A stretch of DNA of 64,000 bases from Acholoe squamosa (taxonomy: Eukaryota; Annelida; Polychaeta; Phyllodocida; Polynoidae), in assembly GCA_949317995.1 (NCBI GenBank), contig OX439041.1, positions 46,237,269 to 46,301,268 on the forward strand. Reading direction: 5' to 3'. The position numbers and the translations under genes are program-made. Under the pieces are notes generated by a model. That model was not told the DNA's origin. It did no database searches and saw only the letters and a list, made by a program, of their open reading frames with translations. Shown here piece by piece: positions 31,923-44,942 of the stretch; position 1 is the stretch's first letter, and every line of letters begins with the position of its first letter.

Positions 31923-32035
31923 ACGGTTTTAATTGGAAATGTATGACGAGGTTGACTTTGTATACTTCGCCAATTTATTAACATGTCCAGGTTGAAACCA
32001 GCACCTTCTTGAAGACGAAGAAAAGGTCGCAGAGT

Positions 32036-33590
32036 GCGTTAAAACCCCGATAACGGAATGAGGTTATGACCAAAAAGGCACTGTAGAGGCCAGAATCGTG
32101 AGATAAGCTGAAAATCTGGAATGGATTTGTTGCGTTTTCGAACCAAACTCTTCATATGCATTTAGGATGGAAGACATTTGGACTACATTATAGAGCTGGC
32201 TTTAGAGTTCTAGTGATTCTAAACAAGGCATTAACCAGTTAACAGAAAAAAATAGTAGCACAGATAATTTATTTAGACCAAGACATGTTCCATTGCTGCA
32301 TTAATTTAGTAACCACGCTACACTCATATAAAACGAGCAGCCAACATTCTGACAGTAACCTTTACATAAGTATGTACAATAACCATGCATTATACCAGCA
32401 ATAATCATGTTACAGCCGGGGGTTACAGTCATATGATTACCTTGGTTTTATTCAAAGTAGGACAACCAAACATCGATTTTATCCTAAATGCGCAAACTGT
32501 GCGGCACAAGGTCACTCTGATGGTTTATCATGAACCTACAAAATATACTTTATTGTGAGGTCCATGCGGTAGCATAGGTTTCATCATTGCAGCATCCCTT
32601 ATCTTGAGCCTAATCTCCATCTATTGTCCGCGTGATCTTATCCCACCCTCCTAGGGCAGCGTCTTTTGGTTGTCATGGTAACAACTGTCCCGCGTGACAG
32701 CTTGACACGTGACAGCTAAGGAGGTCGCGTGTGGCGTCTCCTCATGAGGCAACACGTGATGTTGGGTCAGACAGAGGTAAAACAGCTTATCCAATCTGCA
32801 GTATAGAAAATGTCACATGGAAGCTGTAGTTTCTGTACTTGTTCGAGTATTTTCCTTCTTTATGTGAAGTCTTTGTGAATTGTTTCACTAGTTTTGTGTT
32901 TGAATTGAGACAAATTGTCATCCTGATTTCCTAATACCACATGGAGAGTGAATTTCCTGGCTGTATGTGAGTAGTTTAGTATAATTATTCCTAGAATTAC
33001 ATGCACATTGCCGTTCCGAACCTTCGTCTATGCCCGGAAGCTAGCACTGCTCACCCAGCCAAATTTTCTTCGAACCCAACCAGGTATTTCTAAATGAAGG
33101 AGATGCTCCTATTTATTTTGATCCATCAATCTATTTGGCAGTCATAACTCCCAATCTTTAGTTGCCATCTTGCAATATGAATTAATGGAATAGCAGTAGA
33201 ATACTAAAAAAGGAGACTGTATCACAATCTCTCTCTCTATGCTCCTAGCGATACCTTGTATACCAATAGTCTTTCCATGAACGGTCGGCTCAATAGAGTA
33301 TCACAGATATTAGATACAGGTGTACTAAAAGTATGTGGCATACTATACACGAACAATTACATGTCAGATTGCAATTATCTTGTGTGTCTGAGGCGGGCTG
33401 GATCTCAGGTAAACCTTCAGTTATAATCATCAAGTGGAGTCATGTACTCCAAAAAAATAACGGTTGAATCTACCAGGGGTAATCATAAAACTGAAGAGTG
33501 AACCACCGTATAATCATATTGCAGTGAAGCAGTATTGTTTCCACAATGAAACCCCAGATGGCAGTATGGTGATACAATTAATCTGCGTGA
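32036..33590. other. Intergenic stretch with candidate regulatory cluster
   Basis: No gene is supported. A cluster of factor-binding-like motifs lies at 32669-32758. Confidence 0.4.
32669..32758. promoter_or_regulatory. RFX X-box plus two CACGTG E-boxes
   Basis: GTTGTCATGGTAACAAC at 32669-32685 is a palindromic X-box. CACGTG occurs at 32706-32711 and 32753-32758, and TGACAG words lie between them. The surroundings are more GC-rich than the region average. No exon is recognised beside it. Confidence 0.4.
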
Positions 33591-33990
33591 AAATAATGAC
33601 CACGGCACGGCACGAAAATTTATAGTTACGTGAGATTTCCGTAAACGTAAATGTCTAGTTTACGTACATTTACTCAGGTTTGCACATGTTTACGTGATAT
33701 TGGTAAGAAAGAGTAAAATTACGTAAATATGGTGTATAAGCATGGTGTATAAATGGAGAGGGAGTGACGTAAATCCCATGTAAACATGGGATTTACGTCA
33801 CTAAATACCAGTAAATGACACGTAAATTCCACGTTTATGTAGATTTGCTGATGATGTAATTTCAAGTAAAATTGGTATTTATGTTATCATGATTACCCGA
33901 AATAAAGCTATAGTTAAGGGTAAATGCCACTAGGTTTGTTGTAAATATGGGGTTTACTAAGTTTTACTCTGGGGTGTAAAAATCCTGATT
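33590..33990. repeat. ACGTAAA-rich repeat with an 18-bp perfect hairpin
   Basis: Many ACGTAAA/TTTACGT words surround a hairpin at 33763-33802 with arm AGTGACGTAAATCCCATG, loop TAAA and exact complement. It is probably the interior of a MITE whose ends I could not fix. Confidence 0.6.
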
Positions 33991-34044
33991 TTCATTGGGG
34001 CATTTTTGTTTCATCATTATTCATCAATTTAGCGGTAGCCCCTG

Positions 34045-34218
34045 CAGCCAAAGGCAGCTCCTACAGGCAGCGGCAGCTCCTACAGGCAGGGGCAGCTCCT
34101 ACAGGCAGGGGCAGCTCCTACAGGCAGGGGCAGCTCCTACAGGCAGGGGCAACTCCTACAGGCAGGGGCAGCTCCTACAGGCAGGGGCAGCTCCTACAGG
34201 CAGCGGCAGCTCCTACAG
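34045..34218 (+). repeat. 19-bp minisatellite
   Basis: About nine near-identical units of GCAGCTCCTACAGGCAGGG. Because 19 is not a multiple of three, the array reads as the same repeating 19-residue peptide in all frames, so the frame spanning it is not evidence of a gene. Confidence 0.9.
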
Positions 34219-34544
34219 GAGCCTCGCCTTTAAGAATTCAATGGACACGGTCAGGAAGTCCCGATTCTCGTGCAATGGACGGATCCTCGGCAACTTTGGG
34301 ACAGGGATTTCTTTTCGACATACTATGCTGCGGCCACCCCACTATATTATTTGACCAACACAACCTCTCATATATGCAGCAGATACATGTAGTCCATTTT
34401 ACAAGAGATGCTTCATGTCGTAATACATCGATATCAAGGCCACTCAAAAATATGAGAGCAACAGCCGTAGAGCCAAAAACGGAATGAATAACGAGGAAAA
34501 CGAGTAAGACTAGGACTAAATGGTTCATAGAAATGTAAAATTGG

Positions 34545-34625
34545 TCCATGGTGGATTCAACCCCTGGGTGGCAGACATGCAGGCAAATACTCTGCACCAC
34601 TCTAAGAGTGTCACATGCTGGTCTA
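34545..34625 (-). repeat. tRNA-like SINE head
   Basis: On the minus strand, AGAGTGGTGCAGAGTATT followed by GGGTTGAATCC resembles tRNA A- and B-boxes. It is degenerate elsewhere. Confidence 0.35.
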
Positions 34626-34629
34626 AGGC

Positions 34630-36330
34630 TGTTATGTATGTAACTCTTTTGCTTGGATAATGACGTTGTCTCGAGTAAAAATCATCATAGACCAAGGAGA
34701 TTGATGGGTTCTGTTCCATAATGATCTTAAGCTATTCCTCTTTATGTTTGAAGGTATATATGTGGTTATCATATATATGTTCTCTCCTATTGTTTATACT
34801 CATATTATGGATAATCAATCACCATGATTATGATGATGATACTCATTTGCCCTAGCATATGCCCAGGTGCACCTAATTAAGCAAACGACAATAATCACGT
34901 CTATTTAGAGATTGGCCAGCCAACAATACAAACATCCTGAAAACAGGCATCAACAAGACCAAGAAGACCAAGAGCTATATATGCTTTTATTTCCATATAA
35001 TTCTGAAAGTAGATATTGGACAGGTGTGACCGGCATGTTACCTGTCCATCTGAAAACCATACCTCTCCTATTACTGTGCACAGCTGCTATTAAGGTAGCA
35101 GGGGCTACAGGTAGTCAGTTGCTGGCCACTTTGTACCTGTGTGGGATCATAGTAAAAGTAGCAGTACTTTTCAGATGTAACCCAGCTCTCTTGTCCACTT
35201 ACTGGTCTTGTAACGTGGGTGTAACCTTTACACGTTCACCTGTGTATGAGATTTACTTGGCCAATGTGTCTTGTTTCTATCAGACCTAACAATGGCTTTA
35301 CCTTCTATGGCAGCATTTAATGGCCATGGGGTGGGGGTGGGATGGGGTCCCACGTTCTGGGGTCTATTACTCCAATAATTAATAGTATGAAACTTGTGTT
35401 AACGCAACTTTTGGAGAATTTGTGAGTAACATGCAAGCAGTAATTTAGGGTGTTGCACAAAGTTGCTTTTACGCAAGTGCACAAACTTGCGTGAACCCAA
35501 CTATGAGACTAGAGACAGAGTATAGTGGGTGATAAAACGGGTAATCACCAAAAATTTGCAAAGATGTGAGTACAGAACAAAGTTGCGTTAATGCCAGTCC
35601 AGGATTCATGTAAGTAGTACTAGAAATTAGTGGTTTGAATCAGGCAATAAGTCCCGTACTAGCAAGTTCAGTGCTTACTTTCCAATTTCATACTGGCATA
35701 CTCCCCAGAAAATCTAGGACACCTACCTGAGCTGTCCTTAATCTGAAAGTGGTAAGTACGGTACTTACAGCTTTTTCATACTTGCTGAAACACAATAAGC
35801 CTGCTTACCACTATTAACTTTTGGAGTAACACACCCCTGGTGTAGGAAACGTGTGGGGCTGACCCCCACAGTACTGTTTAAGCCCTACTTATTAAGCCTA
35901 TATAATTTCTTCCTACGTCACTGCAGGTTTAAGAAATGTCTGTGCTGCAGAAGGACCTGACTGCAATAAGTCACTCGTTGGGATCAGGTGTGCTCACAGA
36001 TTTATGTCATAAAATATTATGTAGCCTCATCTACATGTTCCTTTTCTACCTACCCCCCCCCCACCTTAAGGTAGAATATCAAATTATAATCCATTTGTGG
36101 ACCACAACTGAAGCAAAAGCCATTTGCTATCTTCCCTGTCGCCTTTCTCGTTTCTACAGACCAAAAACCTTGGAAATGGATGCACTTCATATGAACTAAA
36201 AGCACACAGCCTATCTTCTTACATTACGATCCTTATCATTAAACCCTAATTAGTGTTTCTTTTTGGGTTCTAAGAGGTGGAATTTAAGTTTTACCGGAAG
36301 AAAAATGCTTTTTGATGTAATTATAGATAA
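34630..36330. other. Non-coding stretch with one unremarkable open frame
   Basis: A 125-residue plus-strand frame at 34912-35289 has no recognisable domain, signal or splice context, and I do not call it a gene. Otherwise I see only AT-rich DNA with a poly-C run near 36050. Confidence 0.45.
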
Positions 36331-36339
36331 TCACTGAGG

Positions 36340-38345
36340 AACCACCAAAGAACAACTGGGATAAAGCCAACGGATATTGGTAAATTCAAGGGTGCTGAAT
36401 TCAGAAATCATAATAGAATTGCTGGGTTTCTTCTTATTTCTGAGATATTTGACGTTAAAGATGCATAAAATGGAATAAAAGAGCCCATGCGAGTGAAAAA
36501 TTTGGCAGCAAGCTTATTTTTTTCGTTAAATTCATATATTCTGGTGAGTACATGTCTTTAACATCAAGGAAATGTGGTATGTTGTCACTATGAACCGATT
36601 CTTTGCTGATAAAATAGCGATTTTCAACATAAGATTCTATGATATCGGATAGCTGTTCGATAAGACACAACCAAAATAATTTTCTTATCCGAGAAATTAA
36701 ACTTTTATATAAGAAATCTTTTCTACGTATGAGGAAAATTCTGGTTATAAGATTCGTCAGTCATCTTGCCTTTAATAAAAATCAAGTTCAAGTTATTTAT
36801 CTTACAATATTAAAACGAGAAAGTCTAATTTCTTGATATGAGACTCGAAGTGTTTTCTTACATCGAGATAAGGTAGAACTAAGATCTTGTTAGAAATTGG
36901 CCAAGGAATATTATCTAACATGCTAGGTAAGTATTATTTTCTTAATATGAGTAAATTAAGTAGTCTGCCACTAGGTGCCAGCACTACCTGTTATGGTGAA
37001 TTATTTGCAATAGAAAGTACAAAGTCCTAGCTTAAGGTAGGGTTCCAGGGTAATTCAGCTGAATACATTTTAGTGCATTATTTGTCACATGTATGATGGA
37101 ATTACATGTAATATATGGATATACACCAATATACTTAGTCTACCTGTTATGGTGAATTATTTGCAATAGAAAGTACAAAGTCCTAGCTTAAACTCGGTCC
37201 TAAAACATTAGATGTGGTAAAATAAGTTGAAAACTGAAGGAAACTTATTTGGAATTACTTTAGTACCAGGTCCAGTGGTCATCTGAGAGTTGATAGATGG
37301 GATTTCAATGCATAAAGGAGGCTAAACACCTTTTGCGTAGATAATATGATAATGTTAGGGTGGGATGTGCCACAGCCTTTCATTAAGTTAAAGACTGAAT
37401 AAAGGTCTTATTCACTTATGAAAATGTGGCTTCAAAGAGCTGTATGTAATCTGATGAACCTCTCCCTGAGGTAGCCTTCTATTCTGTCTAATTCTAATAG
37501 ATAAAAATCATCTCCACTTTACAAACAAGGAAATTGATGTTTTTGAATTACTGGAAATGAGAAAATATAACTTATTTTAAGAAAAATTATGAGTAATTTT
37601 ATCTTGAAATAATCCTCTTCCATGAGAATGAATAACTTCCTTTAAGAAATATTCTAGAAAATTGAATCCTAATTTGAGAATAAATTACTTGATTTGACTA
37701 CTATATATGCAAAGGAATAGATTTCTTAAGATTGTACTTCTTATTTCAAGTAAGCTGGACATACTAAGATTTCAAGTAAATTGTTTTTTACCTGGTGGAC
37801 AAACTTGTTTTAAGTTAATTTTACTTAAAATGAGAAATAATTTCTTATAATAAGAAAGTTATTTTTAGCTGTGGAACATAACACACTTCATCAGTTCATC
37901 ATTTACACTAAATATTTTCTTATTGGGTTTCTTTTGCATTGGATTGCTAGATAATTACCATAACAATATTGTGTGACCCTAGAATAAGAATAAATGGGCT
38001 TTGCCCTGCATATAATTCAGTAGTGTTACATAGATGCACAACTACATTGACACAGTACTTGAATGACATAGGTCTCTTTTAATACGATAAATCGCTATTT
38101 TATAGGCAGTGAATAGGTTCATAGTGACCATATTATACCACATTTTCTTAATATTGAAGACATATTTTATCCAGAATATATGAATCTAACAATGGAAAAA
38201 ATAAGTGTCCATCCAAATTCTTTTCGCATTTCATGCATCTTTATCATCAAATAACTCAGAAATGAGAAGAAACCCAGCAATTTCATTGTGATTTCTGAAT
38301 TCAGCATCCTTGAATTGACCAAGATCAGTTGGTTTCATCCCAGTT
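36340..38345. mobile_element. 2-kb element with inverted arms of about 300 bp
   Basis: About 36345-36640 matches the reverse complement of about 38080-38345, including GCTGAATTCAGAAATCA, TTGCTGGGTTTCTTCT, TTTCTGAG, AAAGATGCAT, TTCATATATTCTGG, GTCACTATGAACC and AAAATAGCGATTT. Similarity is about 80-85 percent, so the element is old. The interior is AT-rich, with repeated CTTATTTCAAGTAA-like words and no transposase. Confidence 0.75.
36984..37191 (+). repeat. 52-bp exact direct repeat, 104 bp apart
   Basis: A segment from CTACCTGTTATGGTGAATTA to TCCTAGCTTAA occurs at 36984-37035 and again at 37140-37191 with no differences seen. It is a recent local duplication inside an otherwise old element. 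Confidence 0.85.
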
Positions 38346-39970
38346 TCTCCCCAAAACTGTAAAAATGTTCCTCATTGTAACAAGCAGCAAAACACATTCT
38401 GAAACTTAATCTTTGATTCTGTGGGAGGAAAAAAGTATAACAAAGCAAAACGACCCACAAAAGAAAAGTAATACGTACCGGGGTTCCTCTGGAATTATCA
38501 GGGTATCTTTGAAATTGGTTACCATCTCTGTCTATAATTAAAAAGGAAAAATTGCCAAAGCCAATACTTATATACAACATTCTTAAATGCTCCTGTAACA
38601 TCATAGGAAATAAAAAAAAATTGTCGACAATGATATGATTATCATAGGAATCTTAGACCTCTGAGCTCTGAAAGTATAATATATTAGAAAGGAATAATGG
38701 AAATATCCCCTTTGAGAGAAAGATTCCTTGGCTGCAAAATGAGCCGAAAATTCTATAGTTTCATAAACGTGACACTCTGTCTGAAACCTCTTAAGGGGAC
38801 CAGTCTTATCCATATTCCATGTTAAAATGTTATTGGTAGTGGAATGAATTCTTGAACTCTCTATGCTTGAATTGCTGTTTGCTAAACAAGGTAGTGTTGG
38901 ATAAATTAGGCAACTTAGATTCATCTTGAGTATATTTCGTACCATCGCATATATACTGTATTCAGTTTCTTACTGGAGTATGATGAATTGTGAATTCCAA
39001 ATCAAAATCAGTGTTAAGGGCTAGTATTTTCAAAGCTCATTCAGATAGAAAATCATTCATGTATGCAGTAGCTGGAAAACCCGCTGGAAAATGAAAATGA
39101 TAAAACCATGTACTGTAAGAAATTGTAAGATATCACATCATCTTTTACATTTTTAGTAGATCCTCCAGCTTCGTTTTCCTAGGCAATCGTATCTATTTCG
39201 GAAAACATTACAGAGAAAGTGATATTGTCATTTATCACCTTTGAAGTGAATATCAACAAGAGACAGTACCATCATACACACTGACACTTATCTGGGTTTA
39301 TGGTCGAATGCAAAATAAATTAGGCACATGATCTTTACTGAATTTTCAAATAATACAATAGAAAAAAATAAATGAAATGTATATCTATATATTTCACTGA
39401 CTTCTTTTTGCCTATCTGCCTTAAAGCGACAAAGGGCTCATAATCCATCTCCGTCTCACTCTCCTGCAGTACCTTCTTCACGTACATCTCTTTATTGCAT
39501 ACAACACCAGGAGGGCACTTCAAAACCATAGCTATAGATATCGTTTTGAAATGCCCTGTAGAATTCCTTTCCATTCGCTCGTGTCCATCACTGCCAATTT
39601 AAAAAGAACCTATTTTATGTAGGCCTATACCAGTTGATAATCAGTCCACTATATGCCTTTGGTATACTTGCAGATTTAAGCCACAATGAACCTGATCAAT
39701 TCCATGAAACTTTCACGTGCACTTATAAGAGGTCTTTGATATTTCTCTCTATCCCACAGAGGCGTTCGACCACAAGGCCTCTATCGACAGATCTTATTTA
39801 GGCTTTGTATGAGCCATTCAGATGATAGAGGCCAATTGGACTATGGGTTTAAGGGCCCATCGAGAATATATACAATTTACCAGTGACCCTCTGGATGGCA
39901 TTTCTCAACATGGCACGACTAGACACAGCCACTAAAACTCAGGACAGTGGTACAGTTCCAAATATGCTCT
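38346..39970 (-). other. Possible minus-strand exons, weak
   Basis: Short open segments at about 39400-39590 (with ...M-D-Y-E-P-F-V-A-L-R-Q-I-G) and about 38480-38600 (...I-I-D-R-D-G-N-Q-F-Q-R-Y-P, ending at a GTACGT donor) have protein-like composition and plausible splice-like edges. I recognise no family and cannot link them. They may be pieces of a diverged gene or chance. Confidence 0.2.
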
Positions 39971-42900
39971 ACTGTGCACGAGGGGGGGGGGGGTGAGTAA
40001 AATGTATTGAGGAGGAGCTACAATTGCTCTGTTCGATAAGGCTGGAACTTATAGTCGTACAGGCTATTTCTAATACAACTTGATTAGCTGTAGTCGTAGC
40101 ATGTTGAGAAATGCCATCCTGAACAACGATGTCTGAATAAAACTTAGCCTGTCAGCATGTAGGGTCTACTTCAAAGAAGGGTTAGAACTTTCCCAATGCC
40201 TATAGTAGGAGAGGGACAGAGACAGAAACTACCTTTTCCAGAACTGATGACAGGCCGAAAGCCCTTTACCTTTCTAGTGCAGGCCTGTGGGTGAGCGTAG
40301 AGGCCGAGGGTTAAGGTTCAAATTAATGGCCTTTTTACCCTGTGGCCCTACTGAATTGGATGTAACTGTATATAATTGGGAATAAGACAAAGACTTACTC
40401 GAGGACAGAAGCTCTGTGTGTGACTACTAGAAATCAAACAGGGTACAGTAGAATGGAGAGTAGAGAAAGACTACCTAGTCACAGATGAAAGAAAAGAACA
40501 ACCTTTTTATCATAGTAAAGAGCATGACTGTATGAAGGCACAATGAGATCTTTTTGTCATGTGTTCGTCTTGGCTACTAGAGTAGCCAAGACGAAAGGTA
40601 TTTTCCATGCATTCACCTGTACGATCTAAAGGCATCCTACGATTTAAAAGTATCCCTGCAGTTTCCAGCAGCCTTTGAGAAAATGAGATGGATGCTGATG
40701 ACCTGGACTTATGGCAGGTCTTACTTGTTTACATCTATGCCTATTCCAGCTAGCTGGCTGCTGGTTTGTGTAGTATCGGAAAATGGCAACTTTCCAATAT
40801 TGACTTTTCGAAGACTGACTCCTCCTAACTCCAGCTAATTCATATAATATCACCAGGCAACTTTAAGCAACTTTACACTGTCTAAATCTGAAGTTTCATA
40901 CAGTGCAGTATCCTTTGCAGTACCAGGGATGGGAGGTGCTTTTTTTGTCGAAATGACATTTGAGTTACATGCTCTGTTGAGGGTTTCATCTCCTACAGAA
41001 ATAATCATTATACCTCCATGAAACCTCAGGCCTGGACCATTTTGACATGTGAAGTATAAAAAAAATACATTATTAGTTTTGTCTATGAGCCATTGTCATC
41101 ACAATATGAGATTACCTTTAAGAGATTTCTATCATGATTCTGAGCAAGATGTCTGGACGAAAGACAAACTACAAGGTGTTTTGAGAGGAAATTATGAGGT
41201 GTTCACATATTTTTGCCCTATCAAACCTATAATATTATACTCCCTGAAGTTACATGTCATTGGCATTTTCTTCTATTATGATTAATACTCCAGCATGTAT
41301 TGAACATTTTAAGACCTGAAATTTGCATAGAATCCAGTCTAGACGCCGTAGGAAAATCACCCATGGGCAAGACAAAAAGCCCATTACCTATTACACTACT
41401 CTAAATCCAACCCTTAGTCTCAATAGTACTGTAAAATGTATAATAGTTGACCAAACATATCACAACTTATTCAGCTATCCTAAGGGGACATACTCCTAAT
41501 GGTCAGTCGGGTAGACATCCTTTTAAGGATTTATGAATAGGTTCCATGTGTTGCCATAACAACGGTTTTCATATTTAAGTTATAATAGTCCATGGGCACT
41601 TACCGCAACACCTATACATTATCCACAAAAAATATCATTGAGATACTCTAGGGATTTCTTTTTTATCAGCCACCCCGAATCCCCAGGAGGGCCTATATAT
41701 TTGCACACTTTCTATAATTTGCGACTGAGAGAAGAGAAGACGGTTTGGAAAATACCACGCAAACACTGCAAACAAAGGGATACTCCAAAAGAGAGGGCCA
41801 TATGGCTCCAAATTCTTTGAAATTCGGGGAGGTAGGGCAATGGTCACTTTCTGGAACCTACGACTGGTCCGTCCCCTTCATTTAGGTGGGGGATTAAGTG
41901 AGCACTTTCCCCTTTGCGAATTACCCTACTACTACTCCTTCCCTAGTTCAGGGATCGATTATATGAGCATCATTTCTATAGAGATAAACAGTAGAAGCTA
42001 TGTTCTTTTATTAAATTGACATAATTATGATATGGGTTATGCCTACAGGAGGTTAATTCAAAAGGCTCTGCCATCGCTACCTATGTAATGTTAGTTACTT
42101 CCCTGCCTTATTCCTTACTACAATGCTAATGCCAGGCTGCCTTCCTTTCTGATAGCTAGCTACTTTTTAGTGAGTGCTGTTAGTGTCAGCCCTGCTTTCA
42201 CTATTCCAAGCAGAAAATAACTGTACACAGTGGCAACAGGTCCACAGAGAAAAAATAGCAGTGAAAGACAAAAAATAGCATTGGAAAAACTCGTTCTCTG
42301 AAGAGTGGCTACACTGGGGTTCTGCTAATTATATATACCCTGTGGGGTGCACTTGACCCTGAAATGTCTTCAAATATGTCATCAACTAAGAGAGAGAAGG
42401 GAAGCATGACGTCACTATGCCCTTAACCCATGAGTAGACTCAAGAGCCCTCAAGCAGGTTGGGGATGGGGATATCTTGTTAGGACACACCAGGACCATAG
42501 TACAACAGTCTGATCTTAGTCTGTACTAAGATTCTGATACCATGTACAGTCTTAGGATGTACTGGGATCTTAGTACACTTGTGTGTGCACTGGACCATGA
42601 CACTCACCTGTGCAGGTGTATGGACCAATCAGAGCCCTGGTCACTGGACCATGACACTTACCTGTGCATACATTATTGGGGTCAAAGGTGGGATGGTGAA
42701 ACCACTCCACTATTTTGTACTTACATTTACATTTATTGATACATTTACTCCCTTATCAAACAACACTTGGCTAAATTGAAAACGTCATTTTGTAGGCATT
42801 CATCTATTCTTTAATCTTGTGGGTTCATATTTATTAGCAAATTTAACAAAAAATTAGCAAATAGATTTTAGTATAGCAGGATTAAGGGGAAATTCATACA

Positions 42901-43650
42901 TATAGCCATTTATCAGATAATATTCTGATTTTAGTTCTGTAAAAAAGTGCATATATAAAATATAGACCCCATGTACTTAAGGTGACTTTAGAATTATGTA
43001 TTTTGATGGAGAAGTAGGAGAAATTTGATGATAAATCAGTGTACTAAGTTCTAAGTACACCCCATGATGCAGGGACTATCATTCAATCTTAGGACGTACT
43101 AAGAAACAGGTTAGTCCTGAACCTGTCAAGGACTATGAGAAAATCCATTCAAGTGCTTTTAACTCATGAAAAGCCTCAATAGCCCACAAGGACTGTCAGC
43201 AGGTGCGTTCACTTTTGTGACGAAGAATGTCCCCCCCCCCCACACAGGTGCTCTTGCACCTAGGGGAAACCACTATTGTTTCTCAGAATAAAATATGGAG
43301 TGGTGTTAGTACTGGAAGTGGACCAGTGTGGCTAGGTGAGGGAAAACATGCCTCCTGAGGGGAAATGGCTGTTTAAGGTTTAAGTCATGGGCTTTAAAAT
43401 GAGATATCTTGAGCTAAAATATCCTGGTAGTTTTGCTGTAATTGCTTGTCAAACATAGGTTGGTGTGTACAACTGAAAATGAGATAATATTATTTATAAG
43501 CTCTAAATGCATTATATCCTATCATAAACACTAATAATGCAAAAAAATGCAGCTTGAACGAAAAATAACCAAAGAAATGTTATGTTTTTGTCATAAAATT
43601 GGTTCTAGAGGGAATTTTTGAGCTCTGTTTTCGGCTCTGGGTTCCTGAAG
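39971..43650. other. Non-coding stretch with a hairpin
   Basis: No gene is supported. It contains a poly-G run near 39985, a perfect hairpin at 40564-40595, an X-box-like GTTGCCATAACAAC near 41552, and a short local duplication of CTGGACCATGACACT with CACCTGTGCA (about 42589-42668). Confidence 0.4.
40564..40595. repeat. Perfect 15-bp stem hairpin
   Basis: Arm TTCGTCTTGGCTACT, loop AG, exact complement. Confidence 0.75.
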
Positions 43651-43701
43651 GAATTTCAAAAAGAGTTTGTGGCAAAAATTCCCAATTGCCATAGGGGAGT
43701 G

Positions 43702-43759
43702 GTTTCCATGTCAACCAGAAATTGCCTTATCTACCAATTTTCTATGTTTCCATGGCAAC
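43702..43759 (+). promoter_or_regulatory. Two X-box-like motifs, same orientation
   Basis: GTTTCCATGTCAAC (43702-43715) and GTTTCCATGGCAAC (43746-43759), the second a near-consensus RFX site. Confidence 0.35.
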
Positions 43760-43986
43760 CAACATTCCAAAAATAGAACATTTTCAATGGAGATGGACTG
43801 ATTTTAAGCATACCACTGGATTAAAAAATTGGTCCAAAGCCTTTTTTAGCGTATTTGGCAGTGTTTTACCCATAAACTGCCCCCTAGTGGCCAAAACCAG
43901 CCCTAACCCCCCCCCCCCCCATTGGACCATGTCAATAGTGAAGGACTGCATAGTACTTCCTATTACTGACTGGCCTAACACCACTA

Positions 43987-44277
43987 CCGTAATCTCCCGC
44001 GTATAAGGCGCAGCCCGCGTATAAGGCGCACCTAGAGTTTTGGAAAATTCTCAAAAAATGAAAAATTCATAACTTTGGTTCTACTGAATGAATTTTCAAA
44101 ATTCAAAACCCAATGGGTAGCTTGGGCCACCTTGGGCCCTCCTGGGCCCCATTTTGTCCTATTTTGACCAAGGGGGCATGTAAGATATCAAAAGAAAGGT
44201 CTTGGTGTCCCCCTTGTGGATCCAATGAGAACTGAAACCCCCTGTATAAGACGCGCCTTATACGCGGGAGATTACGG
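43987..44277. mobile_element. 291-bp MITE with TA duplication, GTATAAGGCGC-type ends
   Basis: TA at 43985-43986 and 44278-44279 flanks inverted termini beginning CCGTAATCTCCCGCGTATAA. The GCGTATAAGGCGCA unit is doubled at the left end. Termini of this kind with a TA duplication are widespread in Tc1/mariner-type MITEs. There is no coding capacity. Confidence 0.75.
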
Positions 44278-44299
44278 TAGCTATTTTAGTGTAGTAACA

Positions 44300-44940
44300 C
44301 TAGGTCTTATGAGATGGTAAGAGATGTGCCTACGGTAACATCGCATAGGAAGATGACAGAGCCTTTTGAATTGACCTCCTGAGCTTCATGTGTTTCTGAT
44401 AAAAAAGAAAGGTGGAAAGCAAAGAGGGGAGAAGGTGGCAAGGCGACAAGAGAAGAGTTCGCAAGGGACAATGGTATAAAGAGGAATCCCGGAGGGGAGT
44501 ACCCCGGTATGGTTGAACCTGTTCATGCAATGCATCACAATGTCTTAATTTCACTCACACAATGCTTGAGGTTATCAATCTTAGACCATGTAATATATTA
44601 GCACAGTAGCAGTATAGGGAATCTGCAAGATGAAGTGGTAGCAGGTAAGCTTTGTGGATGTGCGAGTGAATAGGTGAGTTCGTTAATACTCATGGAGAAT
44701 AGAAGGACAGATTAGAGAAGTAGGAGCTGGTGGTATTCCTATTAGTAAAGGTATGCGACAGGTCGAGAGATATGAAGAATCAGAGAAGAATGAGCTTGGC
44801 TGATACGGCCTGAAGGCAAGTGACATGAAGGGGGGTTTACTTGAGGAGATGTGTGAAATTATGATCTCACGGAACAATTGGCACACTAAGCAGCACTTTG
44901 CCCAGATCACTTCAGCTGCCTTCCGTGCATGTCCTGCCTC
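44300..44940. other. Non-coding stretch
   Basis: I see nothing beyond short chance frames. Confidence 0.4.
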
Positions 44941-44942
44941 AC

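Larger units (their letters stand above)
30428..32035 (+). repeat. Repeat with internal tRNA-like core, copy 1, split by a MITE
   Basis: About 700 bp of repeat sequence (excluding the inserted MITE at 30969-31859) matches the reverse complement of 63385-63992. Shared landmarks include CAGTTTGCC, CACCAACAAATAT, TTCATCTAGGATA, ACCATTGAATTCTATGCTAA, TCCTTCATATACCTTGG, and TGGATAGCGAGTCTGTCTAT with CCACAGCGGCC. The middle part at about 30600-30780 is diverged. Confidence 0.75.

Noticed and set aside
33995-34354. 119-residue plus-strand frame
   Set aside because: It is produced by the 19-bp minisatellite.
34912-35289. 125-residue plus-strand frame
   Set aside because: No domain, no splice context, no promoter-like sequence; the length is within chance for AT-balanced DNA.
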